A stretch of 64,000 bases of DNA from Marinobacterium jannaschii DSM 6295 (GTDB taxonomy: Bacteria > Pseudomonadota > Gammaproteobacteria > Pseudomonadales > Balneatricaceae): positions 45,527-109,526 of the forward strand of contig NZ_KK211069.1 in assembly GCF_000620085.1 (NCBI RefSeq). The letters run 5' to 3'. This document shows, in pieces, positions 36,712 to 46,746 of the stretch; the first letter of the stretch is position 1; the number at the start of each line of letters is the position of its first letter. A program made the position numbers and the translations under genes. A model generated the notes under the pieces. It was not told the DNA's origin. It ran no database searches and saw only the letters and a list, made by a program, of their open reading frames with translations.

Positions 36712-38649
36712 ATGCGCATTTCAGGGGCTGTATCCGCGTCCATTCAAACTAAACTGACGTTGCTGTTCGGCCTTGCCCTGGTAATGTCGCTTAGTACCGT
36801 GGGTGCGATATCCGTTTATCAGGCTGCAAAGATTGCCGAAAAACGTCTGCTTACAGAAGAACTTCCCAATATCCTCGGCCGTATCACGGCATCGGTAGAC
36901 TACCGCATCAGTCAGACGCTGGATGCCGGACGCAGTATCGCCAATAACAGCCTGCTGGCCGACGCTATCGAACAGGGTACTGTCACTGAACCGCAGTTGC
37001 GTCAGCAGCTGAAACAGATTGTGAGTAGCTATAACACTGAAATGGCCTTTGTGGTTACCCCTGACGGGCGCTACTACACCGATCAGGGCCTGCGGAAAAC
37101 ACTCAGCCCGGATCTGCAGCAGGATCAGTGGTTTTACGCCTTCCTCAACGGGGGGCAGACCTACGAGCTGGCACTGGATCTGGATGAGCAGATCGGCGTG
37201 ATGATGGCCTTCGTCAACTACCGGATGGCGCGTGCCGGTGATGATCTGGCGGTAACCGGTGTCGGCGTCAATCTGAGCGAGATTGCGGCACAGGTAAACA
37301 GCCACCGTATAGCTGGCCAGGGACGGGTGTTTCTGGTCGATGCCGATGGGCTGGTGAAGGTTCATACCGATACTGCGCTGGTGAATAACGCCCGCCTGGC
37401 GACATTGCCGGGTATAGGTGCGTTGGCGGACCCCTTGACCGGCCACCAGAGCTTTCACGTGTCTGAATCCCAGCTGGATGGAGAGGATCAGTTCCTGGCG
37501 TCCAGCTATATCCCCAGCCTGGGCTGGTATCTGGTGGCGACCGTTCCCCAGGATGCCGTGTTTGCCGAGCTGGAAGCGGCATTCACCGGTGTTATGCAGC
37601 TGGTGGCGCTGTTATCCCTGATATTGCTGGTGCCGGTATTCTGGATCAGCCGCAGCGTATCGGCGCCGGTGAAAAAGGTCGCCCTGCTGCTGACCGATAT
37701 TGGCGAAGGCGCCGGCGATCTGACCAGTCGGCTCGATATGCGTGAAACCAATGAGATCGGCCAGCTGGCTAACGGCTTCAATGGCTTTGTATCCCGTATT
37801 CAGGCCTCAATCAGCCAGGTGGACAGGGTGCGGGCGCAGGTGTCGGAAACACTGCAGGATGTGATTGAGAGTGCCGGTACCACCATCGACAACGTCAACG
37901 ACCAGCAGCAGCGGGTGGTGCAGGTGGCATCGTCGATGGAGCAGATGCGCGCGACCATTCAGGAGATCACCCGGATTGCCGGCTACGCCTCCGGGGCCAG
38001 CGGTGCGGTGCGTGAACAGGCGATTGGCGGTGCCGGCCTGCTGACGCAGGCGCGGACAGCGAATAATCAGCTCTCCGAGGCGATCCGCGATGCCAACAGC
38101 GTCATTCAGCAGCTGGACAAGGATATACAGGAGATCGGCAGCCTGCTGGTGGTGATCCGGGAAGTGTCTGACAATACCAACCTGCTGGCGCTGAATGCCT
38201 CAATCGAAGCGGCCCGGGCCGGAGAACAGGGACGCGGTTTTGCCGTCGTTGCCGATGAAGTACGCGGACTGGCGACCAAGAGCCACCAGCTGACCAGCCG
38301 GATTCAGAGCATTATTACCAAGCTGCAAAATGGCGCAGGCAGCGCCATGTCGGTGATGGATCAGGCGCTGGAAAGCAGTATGCGATCGGTTGAACAGGCC
38401 GACCGTGCCGGTGAAGCCTTTTCCGAAATCGAACGCGCAATCCATAGCATCAGCGACCAGAACGAACGTGTTGCCGAGAATCTCGGTCAGCAGTCGCTGG
38501 TGGTAGAGGAAGTGGCACAAAGCACGGTCCTGATCAGTGATGCCGGCGACAGCGCCCTGGCGGCGGCACGGCAGTCCGCCAGCGCCTGTGATTCGTTGCA
38601 GGACTCAGTCGAACAGCTGGGCGAAACCATGTCGCGTTTCCGCTATTAG
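36712..38649 (+). CDS. methyl-accepting chemotaxis protein
   Basis: 645 residues from ATG 36712 behind CGGAG. A first membrane span at about 12-34, a periplasmic sensing region of about 265 residues with Cache-like features ([30 protein letters not shown]), a second span at about 298-318, HAMP to about 375, and a signalling domain. The last has the conserved hairpin tip [37 protein letters not shown] around 485-520 (cited in parts). It would report to CheA at the cell pole. The ligand is unknown; small carboxylates or purine products are suggested only by the neighbours. Confidence 0.92.
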   Translation: MRISGAVSASIQTKLTLLFGLALVMSLSTVGAISVYQAAKIAEKRLLTEELPNILGRITASVDYRISQTLDAGRSIANNSLLADAIEQGTVTEPQLRQQLKQIVSSYNTEMAFVVTPDGRYYTDQGLRKTLSPDLQQDQWFYAFLNGGQTYELALDLDEQIGVMMAFVNYRMARAGDDLAVTGVGVNLSEIAAQVNSHRIAGQGRVFLVDADGLVKVHTDTALVNNARLATLPGIGALADPLTGHQSFHVSESQLDGEDQFLASSYIPSLGWYLVATVPQDAVFAELEAAFTGVMQLVALLSLILLVPVFWISRSVSAPVKKVALLLTDIGEGAGDLTSRLDMRETNEIGQLANGFNGFVSRIQASISQVDRVRAQVSETLQDVIESAGTTIDNVNDQQQRVVQVASSMEQMRATIQEITRIAGYASGASGAVREQAIGGAGLLTQARTANNQLSEAIRDANSVIQQLDKDIQEIGSLLVVIREVSDNTNLLALNASIEAARAGEQGRGFAVVADEVRGLATKSHQLTSRIQSIITKLQNGAGSAMSVMDQALESSMRSVEQADRAGEAFSEIERAIHSISDQNERVAENLGQQSLVVEEVAQSTVLISDAGDSALAAARQSASACDSLQDSVEQLGETMSRFRY

Positions 38650-38844
38650 TGATCATTACATCTTCAAACCAATAACAGTCATAAAACACTGTAAATAAGC
38701 CGGGATGTTTTTCGGGAAGCTATAGCCTGAACGAAACAGCATACCGGCTTACCCCAAGGTGCAACTGGCCTAGTCTTTTCCTTGCTAATCAGTATCATGC
38801 ATTAATGGACTGAAATTAGCCGCTTTACGTGCTGCGAGGGAACG

Positions 38845-41800
38845 ATGGCTCAGACAACTGCCGCAACAACACAAAGTAATTTTGCCTTTTTGGCAGAATA
38901 TGATCCGATCTTTCAACAGCTGGCAACGTTGGCAGAAAGGTCGTTCTCTAGTGACCCTAACACTACACTGATCAAACTGCGTCAGCTGGGCGAAGCATTT
39001 GCTCAGGATATTGCAGCACGTTGCGGCTTGGAGTTTGATGACCGTACCAGTCAGTCAGACCTGCTTTATCGGCTCAATCGAGAAGTGGGTCTGGAGCGTG
39101 TCGTTCTCAATCTTTTTCAGACCTTGCGGATCGAGGGCAACAAGGCGACCCACCAGTTTCGAACACGCCATAAAGAAGCGTTGGATGGCCTTAAACTGGC
39201 GCGTGAGCTGGCTGTCTGGTTTCATCGCTCATTCGGCAGCAAGGCTTCCGGTTTCAAAGCCGGGGCCTTTATCCCCCCTCAGGACCCGAGTCATCACCTG
39301 CGTGATCTGCAAACGGAGATTGAAAAGCTAAAGGTTGAACTGTCAGAAACCAATCAACAACTGGACTCGAGTCAGCAATTAACTGAGTTGTTGGAGCGTG
39401 AGAAGGAAGAGTACGCTGTACTGGCTGAGCAGATGGATGCTGAAGCCAGGCAGCTGTCAGAACAGTCAGAAACAAGCGAGTCTGCCTTCACGCAGCAGCT
39501 AAGTGAGTTTGAAGCGCGTGTCAAAGAGTTGCAGGACGAGTTGGCCAGGAAGGATACTCGTCAGGTTTCAGAACAGAAGAAAAGTATCGGTCAAAGCACG
39601 CGTAAAGCGACGCAACACATCACACTCAATGAAGAGCTGACACGTATCCTTATCGACCAGCAGCTCCAGGAAGTGGGTTGGCAAGTAGATACCCAAGAGC
39701 TGACCTATCAGAAAGGCTGTCGCCCGGAGAAAGGTGTCAACAAGGCGATTGCTGAATGGCCAACTCAGTTCCGGGGAAAGAAGGGCCGGGCAGACTATGT
39801 ACTGTTTTGCGGCTTGGTTCCGGTGGCAGTGATTGAAGCCAAGAAAGAGAACAGCAACGTTGCGGGAAAAATCCTCCAGGCTGAGCGTTACTCAAAAGGG
39901 TTCAGGGTTGAAGTCAGTCAGACGGGGGCTTGGACATTAGCTGGTCAGACGGTTGCCTGGCCGGATGATCAGGATGCTCACTACCATGTACCTTTCGTGT
40001 ATTCCTGTAATGGTCGTCCATTCATTAAACAGTTGGCAGAACAATCCGGGACCTGGTTCCGGGATGTGCGCGATAACAGTAATACCGCGAGAGCGTTACA
40101 GCAGTTCCACAGTCCTGAGGGTCTGCTGGACTTGCTTAAGCGCAGCAAAGCAGAAGCGCAGAAAACGTTACAGCAGGAGGGCTTCTCTTACCTAAAGCTG
40201 CGTGACTACCAGCAGAAGGCTATTCAGTCAGTTGAGACCGCACTGGAGAATAATCAGCAACATTGTTTGCTGGCGATGGCTACCGGTACAGGCAAAACCC
40301 GGACCATCATCGGGCTGATGTACCGCTTCCTCAAAGCAGAACGCTTTAAACGCATACTCTTCCTTGTGGACCGAAGTGCACTTGGCCAGCAGGCCCTTGA
40401 TGCGATTAATGAAGCTCCGCTTGAGCAAAGCCAGACCCTCTCGAAAATCTACAATGTTGCCGAACTGGGGGATATGGCAGCGGAGGCTGAAACCCGGATA
40501 CAGGTAGCCACTGTACAAGCGATGGTGAAACGCATCTTTATGTCGGATTCGCCACCGCTTGTGGATCAGTTCGATTGCATCATTGTGGATGAAGCCCACC
40601 GTGGTTATACGCTTGATCAGGAGATGACAGAAGGTGAGTTGGCAACCCGGGATGCGAGCCAGTATCTCTCAAGTTATCGTCGCGTGCTGGATTATTTTGA
40701 TGCGATCAAAATTGGTTTAACCGCTACGCCTGCCAAGCACACAAGCGATATCTTCGGTAAACCGGTGTACACCTATACCTATCGTGAAGCGGTGGCGGAT
40801 GACTGGCTGATCGATCATGAACCTCCGATCCGCTATCAGACATTGCTGTCCAGGCATGGCATCAGGTTTGAGAAAGGTAGTGAGGTATCAGCCATCAATG
40901 TCCAGACGGGTGAGGTTGAATCTGCTGAGCTGGATGATGAGCTGAATTTCGAAATCGAAGCGTTTAACCGGCGAGTGATCAACGAGAACTTTAACCGTGT
41001 TATCTGCGAACAGCTGGCTCAGGAGATTGATCCCTTTGGTGATGAGAAAGCCATGATCTTCTGTGCGACTGACCTGCATGCGGACATGGTGAAGCGTCTC
41101 TTAGATGCCGCTTTCAAAGAGCTGTATAACGGCGACTACAATCAGGCAGCGGTTGTTAAGATCACTGGCCAGAGCGATAAAGTGGATCAACTGATCCGCC
41201 AGTACAAAAACGAGCGCTATCCTAATATCGCAATAACTGTCGACCTGCTGACGACCGGTATTGACGTACCAGAGATCTGCAACCTTGTATTCCTTCGCCG
41301 GGTGAAGTCACGAATTCTCTACGAACAGATGGTAGGGCGTGCCACTCGCCGCTGCGACGAGATCGGTAAAACAGTATTCCGTATCTACGACCCAGTCGAT
41401 ATCTATGCTGCTCTTGAGCCGGTTTCTACAATGAAGCCGCTTGTGAAAGACCCGAATATCACCCTGGAGCAGTTGGTTGAAGAACTGACCGATCCAGAGC
41501 AGCTACAGCAAGCTTTAGAGGCACCGGGTGAGTCAGAGAACGAATCACATGCGGATGCTGTTCTGAGTCAGCTCAGTCAGAAGGTGATGCGAGTGTTACG
41601 CAAAGCCGAGAAAAAGGCAGAACGTAAGCCGCAGCTGAAACAGAAACTGGATGAACTGGAGCGGCTCTGGGGTGTCGAGCCTAAGAAACTTCATCAGCAC
41701 CTTCATTCATTGGGGCCGAAGCAGGCTTCAGCGTTTATGCAGCAACATCAGGGAATACTGAATCAGTTAGATGAAGTACGTCAGTTCTTAGGCAGCGAGA

Positions 41801-42372
41801 ACTACCCGGTGATTTCTGATCATCATGACGTGCTTGAGGTCCGGGAGCAGAGCTACGGCATCTATGAAAAGCCTGCTGACTATCTGGATAGCTTCGCTCA
41901 GTTCATCCGAGAACAGATCAACCAGTCCGCTGCACTCTCCGTTGTTGTTAGCAAACCGAGAGATTTGACCCGGGAACAGCTGAAAGAGATTCGCATCATG
42001 CTGGATGGGGCGGGTTACAGTGAGGCTTCGTTGCAATCAGCATGGCGTAACAAAACTAATCAGGATATCGCAGCCAGTATCATCGGCCATATCCGGCAGG
42101 CCGCATTGGGTGAAGCGCTGCTGCCTTTTGAACAGCGTGTGCAGAACGCAATGCAGAGCATTTATGGCCAGCATCAATGGACACCCGCGCAAAGGAAGTG
42201 GCTTGATCGCCTGTCCAAGCAGCTGACTCATGAAGTGATTATCGATCGAGAGACGATTAGCGCTATCCCGGCTTTTCCAGGCGGAGCCAAGCAGCTGGAT
42301 AAAGCGTTAGGGCAGAAGCTGGATGATGTGCTGGATGGTCTTAACGACAGCCTTTGGCAGTCGGCTTCATGA
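38845..42372 (+). CDS. hsdR: type I restriction enzyme R subunit (HsdR, EcoEI-like)
   Basis: 1175 residues. An N-terminal DUF4145-like helical domain (about 1-135) and a coiled coil (about 150-240) precede the HSDR_N nuclease domain, whose PD-(D/E)xK centre is RADYVLF..VAVIEAKKEN at about 315-335. The translocase follows: Walker A ATGTGKTRT near 480, DEAH (IIVDEAHRGY) near 580, and helicase motif VI MVGRATRR near 830, with a C-terminal EcoEI_R_C-like domain. It translocates DNA and cleaves unmodified DNA when bound to HsdM2S. It begins the operon that continues fic-hsdM-hsdS; fic is separated by 138 bases of regulatory DNA. Confidence 0.95.
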   Translation: MAQTTAATTQSNFAFLAEYDPIFQQLATLAERSFSSDPNTTLIKLRQLGEAFAQDIAARCGLEFDDRTSQSDLLYRLNREVGLERVVLNLFQTLRIEGNKATHQFRTRHKEALDGLKLARELAVWFHRSFGSKASGFKAGAFIPPQDPSHHLRDLQTEIEKLKVELSETNQQLDSSQQLTELLEREKEEYAVLAEQMDAEARQLSEQSETSESAFTQQLSEFEARVKELQDELARKDTRQVSEQKKSIGQSTRKATQHITLNEELTRILIDQQLQEVGWQVDTQELTYQKGCRPEKGVNKAIAEWPTQFRGKKGRADYVLFCGLVPVAVIEAKKENSNVAGKILQAERYSKGFRVEVSQTGAWTLAGQTVAWPDDQDAHYHVPFVYSCNGRPFIKQLAEQSGTWFRDVRDNSNTARALQQFHSPEGLLDLLKRSKAEAQKTLQQEGFSYLKLRDYQQKAIQSVETALENNQQHCLLAMATGTGKTRTIIGLMYRFLKAERFKRILFLVDRSALGQQALDAINEAPLEQSQTLSKIYNVAELGDMAAEAETRIQVATVQAMVKRIFMSDSPPLVDQFDCIIVDEAHRGYTLDQEMTEGELATRDASQYLSSYRRVLDYFDAIKIGLTATPAKHTSDIFGKPVYTYTYREAVADDWLIDHEPPIRYQTLLSRHGIRFEKGSEVSAINVQTGEVESAELDDELNFEIEAFNRRVINENFNRVICEQLAQEIDPFGDEKAMIFCATDLHADMVKRLLDAAFKELYNGDYNQAAVVKITGQSDKVDQLIRQYKNERYPNIAITVDLLTTGIDVPEICNLVFLRRVKSRILYEQMVGRATRRCDEIGKTVFRIYDPVDIYAALEPVSTMKPLVKDPNITLEQLVEELTDPEQLQQALEAPGESENESHADAVLSQLSQKVMRVLRKAEKKAERKPQLKQKLDELERLWGVEPKKLHQHLHSLGPKQASAFMQQHQGILNQLDEVRQFLGSENYPVISDHHDVLEVREQSYGIYEKPADYLDSFAQFIREQINQSAALSVVVSKPRDLTREQLKEIRIMLDGAGYSEASLQSAWRNKTNQDIAASIIGHIRQAALGEALLPFEQRVQNAMQSIYGQHQWTPAQRKWLDRLSKQLTHEVIIDRETISAIPAFPGGAKQLDKALGQKLDDVLDGLNDSLWQSAS

Positions 42373-42405
42373 TATGTATAAAAAATAAAAGAAAGTATAC
42401 ATATC
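42371..42405. repeat. perfect inverted repeat at the end of hsdR
   Basis: GATATGTATA (42371-42380) and TATACATATC (42396-42405), perfect 10-base arms around an A-rich 15-base loop, starting within the hsdR stop codon. No T-run follows. It could be an operator arm, a transcript hairpin, or part of the promoter controlling fic. Confidence 0.55.
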
Positions 42406-42414
42406 TGGTTTATG

Positions 42415-42490
42415 TGTCGAAAAATCCTGAGAAAATCGACATATCTTGTTTACATGTCGATACGATCGACATAAGCTCCCGGTGTGTCGA
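42415..42490. promoter_or_regulatory. array of five TGTCGA half-sites upstream of fic
   Basis: TGTCGA occurs at 42415, 42455 and 42485 on the plus strand and as TCGACA at 42436 and 42466, alternating in orientation. The first two plus-strand copies are part of an 18/21 direct repeat (42400-42420 and 42440-42460). Pairs form palindromes such as TCGACAT-N11-ATGTCGA at 42436-42460. An autoregulatory site for the Fic protein's own winged helix is the simplest idea. Confidence 0.6.
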
Positions 42491-42510
42491 AAAAAGTGGA
42501 TTTAGTAAAC

Positions 42511-43620
42511 ATGAGCTGGCAGCCAGATAGAGCCTTCAACGATTTGCCCCAACTGCCTCCAAGCCAAGATTTTGAAACTAAGTCAGTGCTTAAAGCATGT
42601 ATATCAGCACGGGCTGCGTTAGCTGAACTAAAACAGGCCGGTCAACTGCTGCCTAACCAAGGCATGCTGATCAATCTGTTGCCTTTGTTGGAAGCGAAGG
42701 ACAGCTCTGAGATTGAGAACATCGTCACTACTACCGATAAACTGTTCCAGTTTGCGCAAGAAGACAGTCAGGCCGATGCTATGACCAAGGAAGCGCTGCG
42801 CTACCGAACAGCGCTTTATCAAGGGTTTACTCACCTGGAGCGCAAACCGCTGTGTGTCACCACCGCTTTGGAAGTATGTAGCACCATCAAATCGATGGAT
42901 ATGGATGTGCGCAAAGTGCCCGGGACTAACCTAAGCAATCAGGCGACTGGTGAGGTGATCTACACACCACCCGAAGGCGAGCATGTTATTCGAGAGCTGT
43001 TGAGTAACTGGGAGCGATTTCTCAATGCTGAGGATGACATCGATCCGCTAGTAAAGATGGCCGTAGCGCACTACCAGTTTGAAGCGATACACCCCTTTAT
43101 TGACGGTAATGGTCGTACAGGGCGCGTGTTGAACATCCTGTATCTGATCGACCAGCAGCTGCTGACATTGCCAATTCTTTATCTGAGCCGCCATATCGTC
43201 CGGTTTAAACAGGATTACTACAGGCTTCTGCTGGACGTTACCCGTGAACAGAACTGGGAACCCTGGATCATCTTTATGTTGCAGGCGGTGGAGAATACCG
43301 CTCGCTGGACGACAGAGAAAATAGCGGCGACTCGCTCGTTGCTAGAACACACCTCAGAATTTGTGCGTGAACAACTGCCCAAAATCTACAGCTATGAACT
43401 GATTCAACTGATCTTTGAACAGCCATACTGCCGCATCGGTAATCTGGTCGAGAGTGAAATTGCCAAGCGACAGACGGCTTCTGTCTATCTTAAGCAGCTC
43501 TGTGAAATAGGCGTGTTACACGAGATGCAGGTCGGTAAAGAGAAGCTGTTCGTACACCCAAAATTAATGACACTGATGACGCAGGACGGCAATCAGTATC
43601 CAGCATATTCAATGGAATAG
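42511..43620 (+). CDS. Fic-domain AMP/NMP transferase with inhibitory helix, inside the type I R-M operon
   Basis: 369 residues from ATG 42511 (MSWQPDRAFNDLP, the family's usual opening); the GTG at 42484 would put part of the TGTCGA array inside the gene. The catalytic Fic motif HPFIDGNGRTGR is at about 193-204. An N-terminal (S/T)xxxE(G/N) inhibitory motif, SSEIEN, is at about 64-69, which makes it a class II Fic held inactive until the helix moves. The C-terminal 80 residues form a winged helix. Fic enzymes usually attach AMP to a protein hydroxyl. The gene lies 5 bases before hsdM, so it is coexpressed with the methylase. Confidence 0.9.
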   Translation: MSWQPDRAFNDLPQLPPSQDFETKSVLKACISARAALAELKQAGQLLPNQGMLINLLPLLEAKDSSEIENIVTTTDKLFQFAQEDSQADAMTKEALRYRTALYQGFTHLERKPLCVTTALEVCSTIKSMDMDVRKVPGTNLSNQATGEVIYTPPEGEHVIRELLSNWERFLNAEDDIDPLVKMAVAHYQFEAIHPFIDGNGRTGRVLNILYLIDQQLLTLPILYLSRHIVRFKQDYYRLLLDVTREQNWEPWIIFMLQAVENTARWTTEKIAATRSLLEHTSEFVREQLPKIYSYELIQLIFEQPYCRIGNLVESEIAKRQTASVYLKQLCEIGVLHEMQVGKEKLFVHPKLMTLMTQDGNQYPAYSME

Positions 43621-43625
43621 CCCGA

Positions 43626-45221
43626 ATGACAAATAACGATATCGTACAAAAACTCTGGAACCTCTGTGACGTACTGCGTGATGACGGCATCAACTACAGC
43701 GACTACGTGACTGAGCTGGTTCTGCTGCTGTTTATCAAGATGGTTCATGAGAATACTGAGAACGGTACCCTGCAGAAGCACAGGTTGCCGGAAGGGTGCC
43801 GCTGGACTGACATTAACGGTAAGTCGGGCCTTAATCTGCTGAACGATTACAAGCGTATTCTGCTGTCACTATCTACCGGCTGGGATGCTGAAGATAACCT
43901 TGTGCATGATGATCCGCTGATCAGTGCAATCTATGCAGATGCGCAGACCCGGCTGCGTGAGCCCCGCCACCTTGAGCAGTTGGTGAAGTCACTGGATCAG
44001 ATTGATTGGTTCAGTGCTCAGAAAGATGGGCTGGGTGACCTCTACGAAGGACTGTTGGAGAAGAACGCCAACGAAACCAAATCCGGAGCGGGGCAGTACT
44101 TCACACCGCGAGCTCTGATTAACTCCATGGTGCGTTGTATCAAGCCTCAACCGGGTGAAAAGATTCAGGACCCGGCAGCCGGTACAGCAGGCTTTTTGAT
44201 CGCTGCTGATGCCTTTATCAAAGAACAGACTGATGACCTGTTTGATCTGGATGCAAAGGAACAGGCATTCCAGAAAAACAAAGCCTTTATCGGGGTTGAA
44301 CTGGTACCGGGAACCCGCCGTTTAGCACTGATGAACTGTTTGTTACATGGGATGGAAGGTGATGACGAAGGTGTCGTTCACTTAGGGAACGCTCTCGGTC
44401 AGGTCGGAGCCGGCCTGGAAAAAGCAGACGTTATTTTAGCCAATCCACCCTTCGGTACCTCTAAAGGCGGTGAGGCTTCAATCACCCGTGATGATCTTAC
44501 CTACGACACCAGTAACAAGCAGCTGGCGTTTCTGCAGCATATCTACCGCAACTTGAAGGCCGGTGGCCGTGCTGCTGTGGTACTACCGGATAACGTCTTG
44601 TTTGAAGCAGGTAAAGGTACTGATATTCGTCGTGACCTGATGGATAAGTGTAACCTGCACACTATCCTCCGATTACCGACCGGCATCTTCTACGCCCAAG
44701 GTGTAAAAACCAATGTGCTCTTCTTCACCAAGGGCAGCGCTACGGATACTTATCAGGAAGAGAACTGTACAGAGAACGTCTGGGTCTATGACCTGCGTAC
44801 CAATATGCCAAGTTTTGGTAAGCGTACCCCGTTTAATGAAACCTATCTGAAACCGTTTGAAGCGCTTTACGGTGAAGACCCTAACGGAACTAGTGAGCGC
44901 ACTGCAGGGGACTGGTCATTTACTGATACAGATACCGAGCAGGTTGAAACAACCTCTCGCTGGCGCAGATTCAGCCGTGAATATATTGCCGAAACCAAAG
45001 GCAACTCGTTGGATATCAGCTGGCTAAAAGACAGCGACAGTGTGGATGCCGCCGACCTGCCAGCGCCGGAACTGTTGGCCGCAGAAGCCATGAGTGAGCT
45101 GACAGAGGCATTGCGTGAGTTGGATGGTTTGATGCAGGCGTTGGGTGCTGGAGACCAAGCGACGGTGCAGAAGCAGTTGTTAGCAGATGTATTGACAATG
45201 GATGCTGAGGTGAAGCCGTGA
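43626..45221 (+). CDS. hsdM: type I DNA methyltransferase subunit (HsdM)
   Basis: 531 residues: an HsdM N-terminal helical domain (about 1-130), then the N6-adenine methylase with SAM motif DPAAGTAGFLIAAD near 181 and catalytic NPPF (ANPPFGTSKGG) near 272. The C-terminal region interacts with HsdS. It methylates host sites and forms the core of the restriction complex. Its stop overlaps the GTG start of hsdS by 4 bases. Confidence 0.96.
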   Translation: MTNNDIVQKLWNLCDVLRDDGINYSDYVTELVLLLFIKMVHENTENGTLQKHRLPEGCRWTDINGKSGLNLLNDYKRILLSLSTGWDAEDNLVHDDPLISAIYADAQTRLREPRHLEQLVKSLDQIDWFSAQKDGLGDLYEGLLEKNANETKSGAGQYFTPRALINSMVRCIKPQPGEKIQDPAAGTAGFLIAADAFIKEQTDDLFDLDAKEQAFQKNKAFIGVELVPGTRRLALMNCLLHGMEGDDEGVVHLGNALGQVGAGLEKADVILANPPFGTSKGGEASITRDDLTYDTSNKQLAFLQHIYRNLKAGGRAAVVLPDNVLFEAGKGTDIRRDLMDKCNLHTILRLPTGIFYAQGVKTNVLFFTKGSATDTYQEENCTENVWVYDLRTNMPSFGKRTPFNETYLKPFEALYGEDPNGTSERTAGDWSFTDTDTEQVETTSRWRRFSREYIAETKGNSLDISWLKDSDSVDAADLPAPELLAAEAMSELTEALRELDGLMQALGAGDQATVQKQLLADVLTMDAEVKP

Positions 45222-46738
45222 GTGAGGTTGTTTTACCTGAGGGGTGGGAAAGCTCCACGATCTCAACTGTATGTTTACTAAACCCTAAAGAACGTTTAGC
45301 CGATGAGCTGGACGTAGGCTTTATGCCTATGGCTGGAGTGCCTACGGTCTTTCACGGGACTTGCCAATTTGAACTTCGTAAATGGGAAAGTGTAAAGAAA
45401 GGCTTTACTCAGTTTCGCGATGGGGATGCGATCTTTGCCAAGATAACTCCATGTTTTGAAAACAGTAAGGCAGCAGTTATTGAGGGCTTCCCTTCTGGAT
45501 GGGGTGCGGGTAGCACTGAGTATTATGTATTACGGCCTATTGGTCACGCGATCAATCCGAAACTGCTTCTGGCATTGGTGAAGACAAAGGCGTTTTTGGT
45601 TAACGGCGCGACAAACATGTCTGGTTCCGTAGGCCATAAACGTGTGCCAAAAACGTTTGTTGAAAGTTACCCTCTGCCTTTGCCACCAATTGCTGAACAA
45701 AAAGAGATCGCTGACAGATTGGATAACCTGCTGGCACAGGTCGACAGCATTAAAGCCCGCCTTGATGCCATCCCCGTCATTCTCAAACGCTTCCGCCAAT
45801 CCGTCCTAGCCGCTGCTACTTCAGGTGAACTTACTAAAACTTGGCGTGAAAGATCGGCACTAGGGAAACATGATGTTCCCCAGCTTAAGGAAATTATGGA
45901 ACGTGAATGGTTTGAGGCAAAAGAGAGGGAATTTAAGAGAAAGGGAAAAAGGCCCAAAAGTGATAATTGGAAGAAGTTCGGCGATCCTGTAATCATTGAG
46001 AATGATGAACTGGGCTGGGTTTCGGTCTCATTAGAAAATGTTGCAGAAGTGATTGATCCTAATCCGTCCCATCGCATGCCAAAGTACGTTGATGATGGAC
46101 TTCCATTTATATCTAGTGAAAATATTACTAGAAACGATTCAGTTGATTTCAATAAGGGAAAAAAAATTACGGACGAAGAATTACAAAAACAGAAACAACG
46201 GTATGAAGTTACACACACTACCTTCGCATTTACCCGAATTGGGACCATTGGAAAATCAGTTAGCTTGCCCTTGCCTCATAATTACGGGGTAAGTCATGCG
46301 ATGGCAATCGTAACCCCAAGTGGGGTAATTGATGGTGCATTTCTGAGGTTGGTAATTTCTTGTGAAAGTATAATCAAGCAAGCATTTGATGGAGTTCAAA
46401 GTGTAGGAGTACCTGATTTAGGTATCGGTAAAATGAAAGCATTTCGAATACCATTGCCGATGCTGGATGAACAAGAAGAAATTGTTAGAAGGGTTTCCGG
46501 GCACCTAGCAATTGCAAAACAGATTGAACAGCAAGTGAAAAAAGCCCAGTCACAGGTCAATAACCTCACCCAATCCATCCTCGCCAAAGCCTTCCGTGGT
46601 GAACTCACCGTGGACTGGCGTGCCGAGCATCCAGAACTGATCTCCGGTGAAAATTCAGCACAGGCGTTGCTGGAGCGCATAAAAGCGGAACAGGAAAAAC
46701 TGGCACCACAGAAGAAAGGCCGTAAAAAAAGGACATAA
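45218..46738 (+). CDS. hsdS: type I specificity subunit (HsdS)
   Basis: 506 residues in the two-TRD layout. TRD1 is about 1-150, then a conserved spacer helix (IAEQKEIADRLDNLLAQVDSI, ending AAATSGELT) about 155-205. TRD2 is about 215-410, then a matching second helix (DEQEEIVRRVSGHLAIAKQI, ending AKAFRGELT) about 415-475. The two halves bind the two parts of a split DNA target. Bases 45840-46500, which encode TRD2, are visibly more AT-rich than the rest of the operon, as expected where recognition domains have been exchanged. It starts at GTG 45218. Confidence 0.95.
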   Translation: MSEVVLPEGWESSTISTVCLLNPKERLADELDVGFMPMAGVPTVFHGTCQFELRKWESVKKGFTQFRDGDAIFAKITPCFENSKAAVIEGFPSGWGAGSTEYYVLRPIGHAINPKLLLALVKTKAFLVNGATNMSGSVGHKRVPKTFVESYPLPLPPIAEQKEIADRLDNLLAQVDSIKARLDAIPVILKRFRQSVLAAATSGELTKTWRERSALGKHDVPQLKEIMEREWFEAKEREFKRKGKRPKSDNWKKFGDPVIIENDELGWVSVSLENVAEVIDPNPSHRMPKYVDDGLPFISSENITRNDSVDFNKGKKITDEELQKQKQRYEVTHTTFAFTRIGTIGKSVSLPLPHNYGVSHAMAIVTPSGVIDGAFLRLVISCESIIKQAFDGVQSVGVPDLGIGKMKAFRIPLPMLDEQEEIVRRVSGHLAIAKQIEQQVKKAQSQVNNLTQSILAKAFRGELTVDWRAEHPELISGENSAQALLERIKAEQEKLAPQKKGRKKRT

Positions 46739-46746
46739 GTTATAAA

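Noticed and set aside
42400-42490. TGTCGA repeats as a CRISPR array
   Set aside because: Units are only 6-21 bases with 5-20 base gaps, in alternating orientation, and no cas gene is present.
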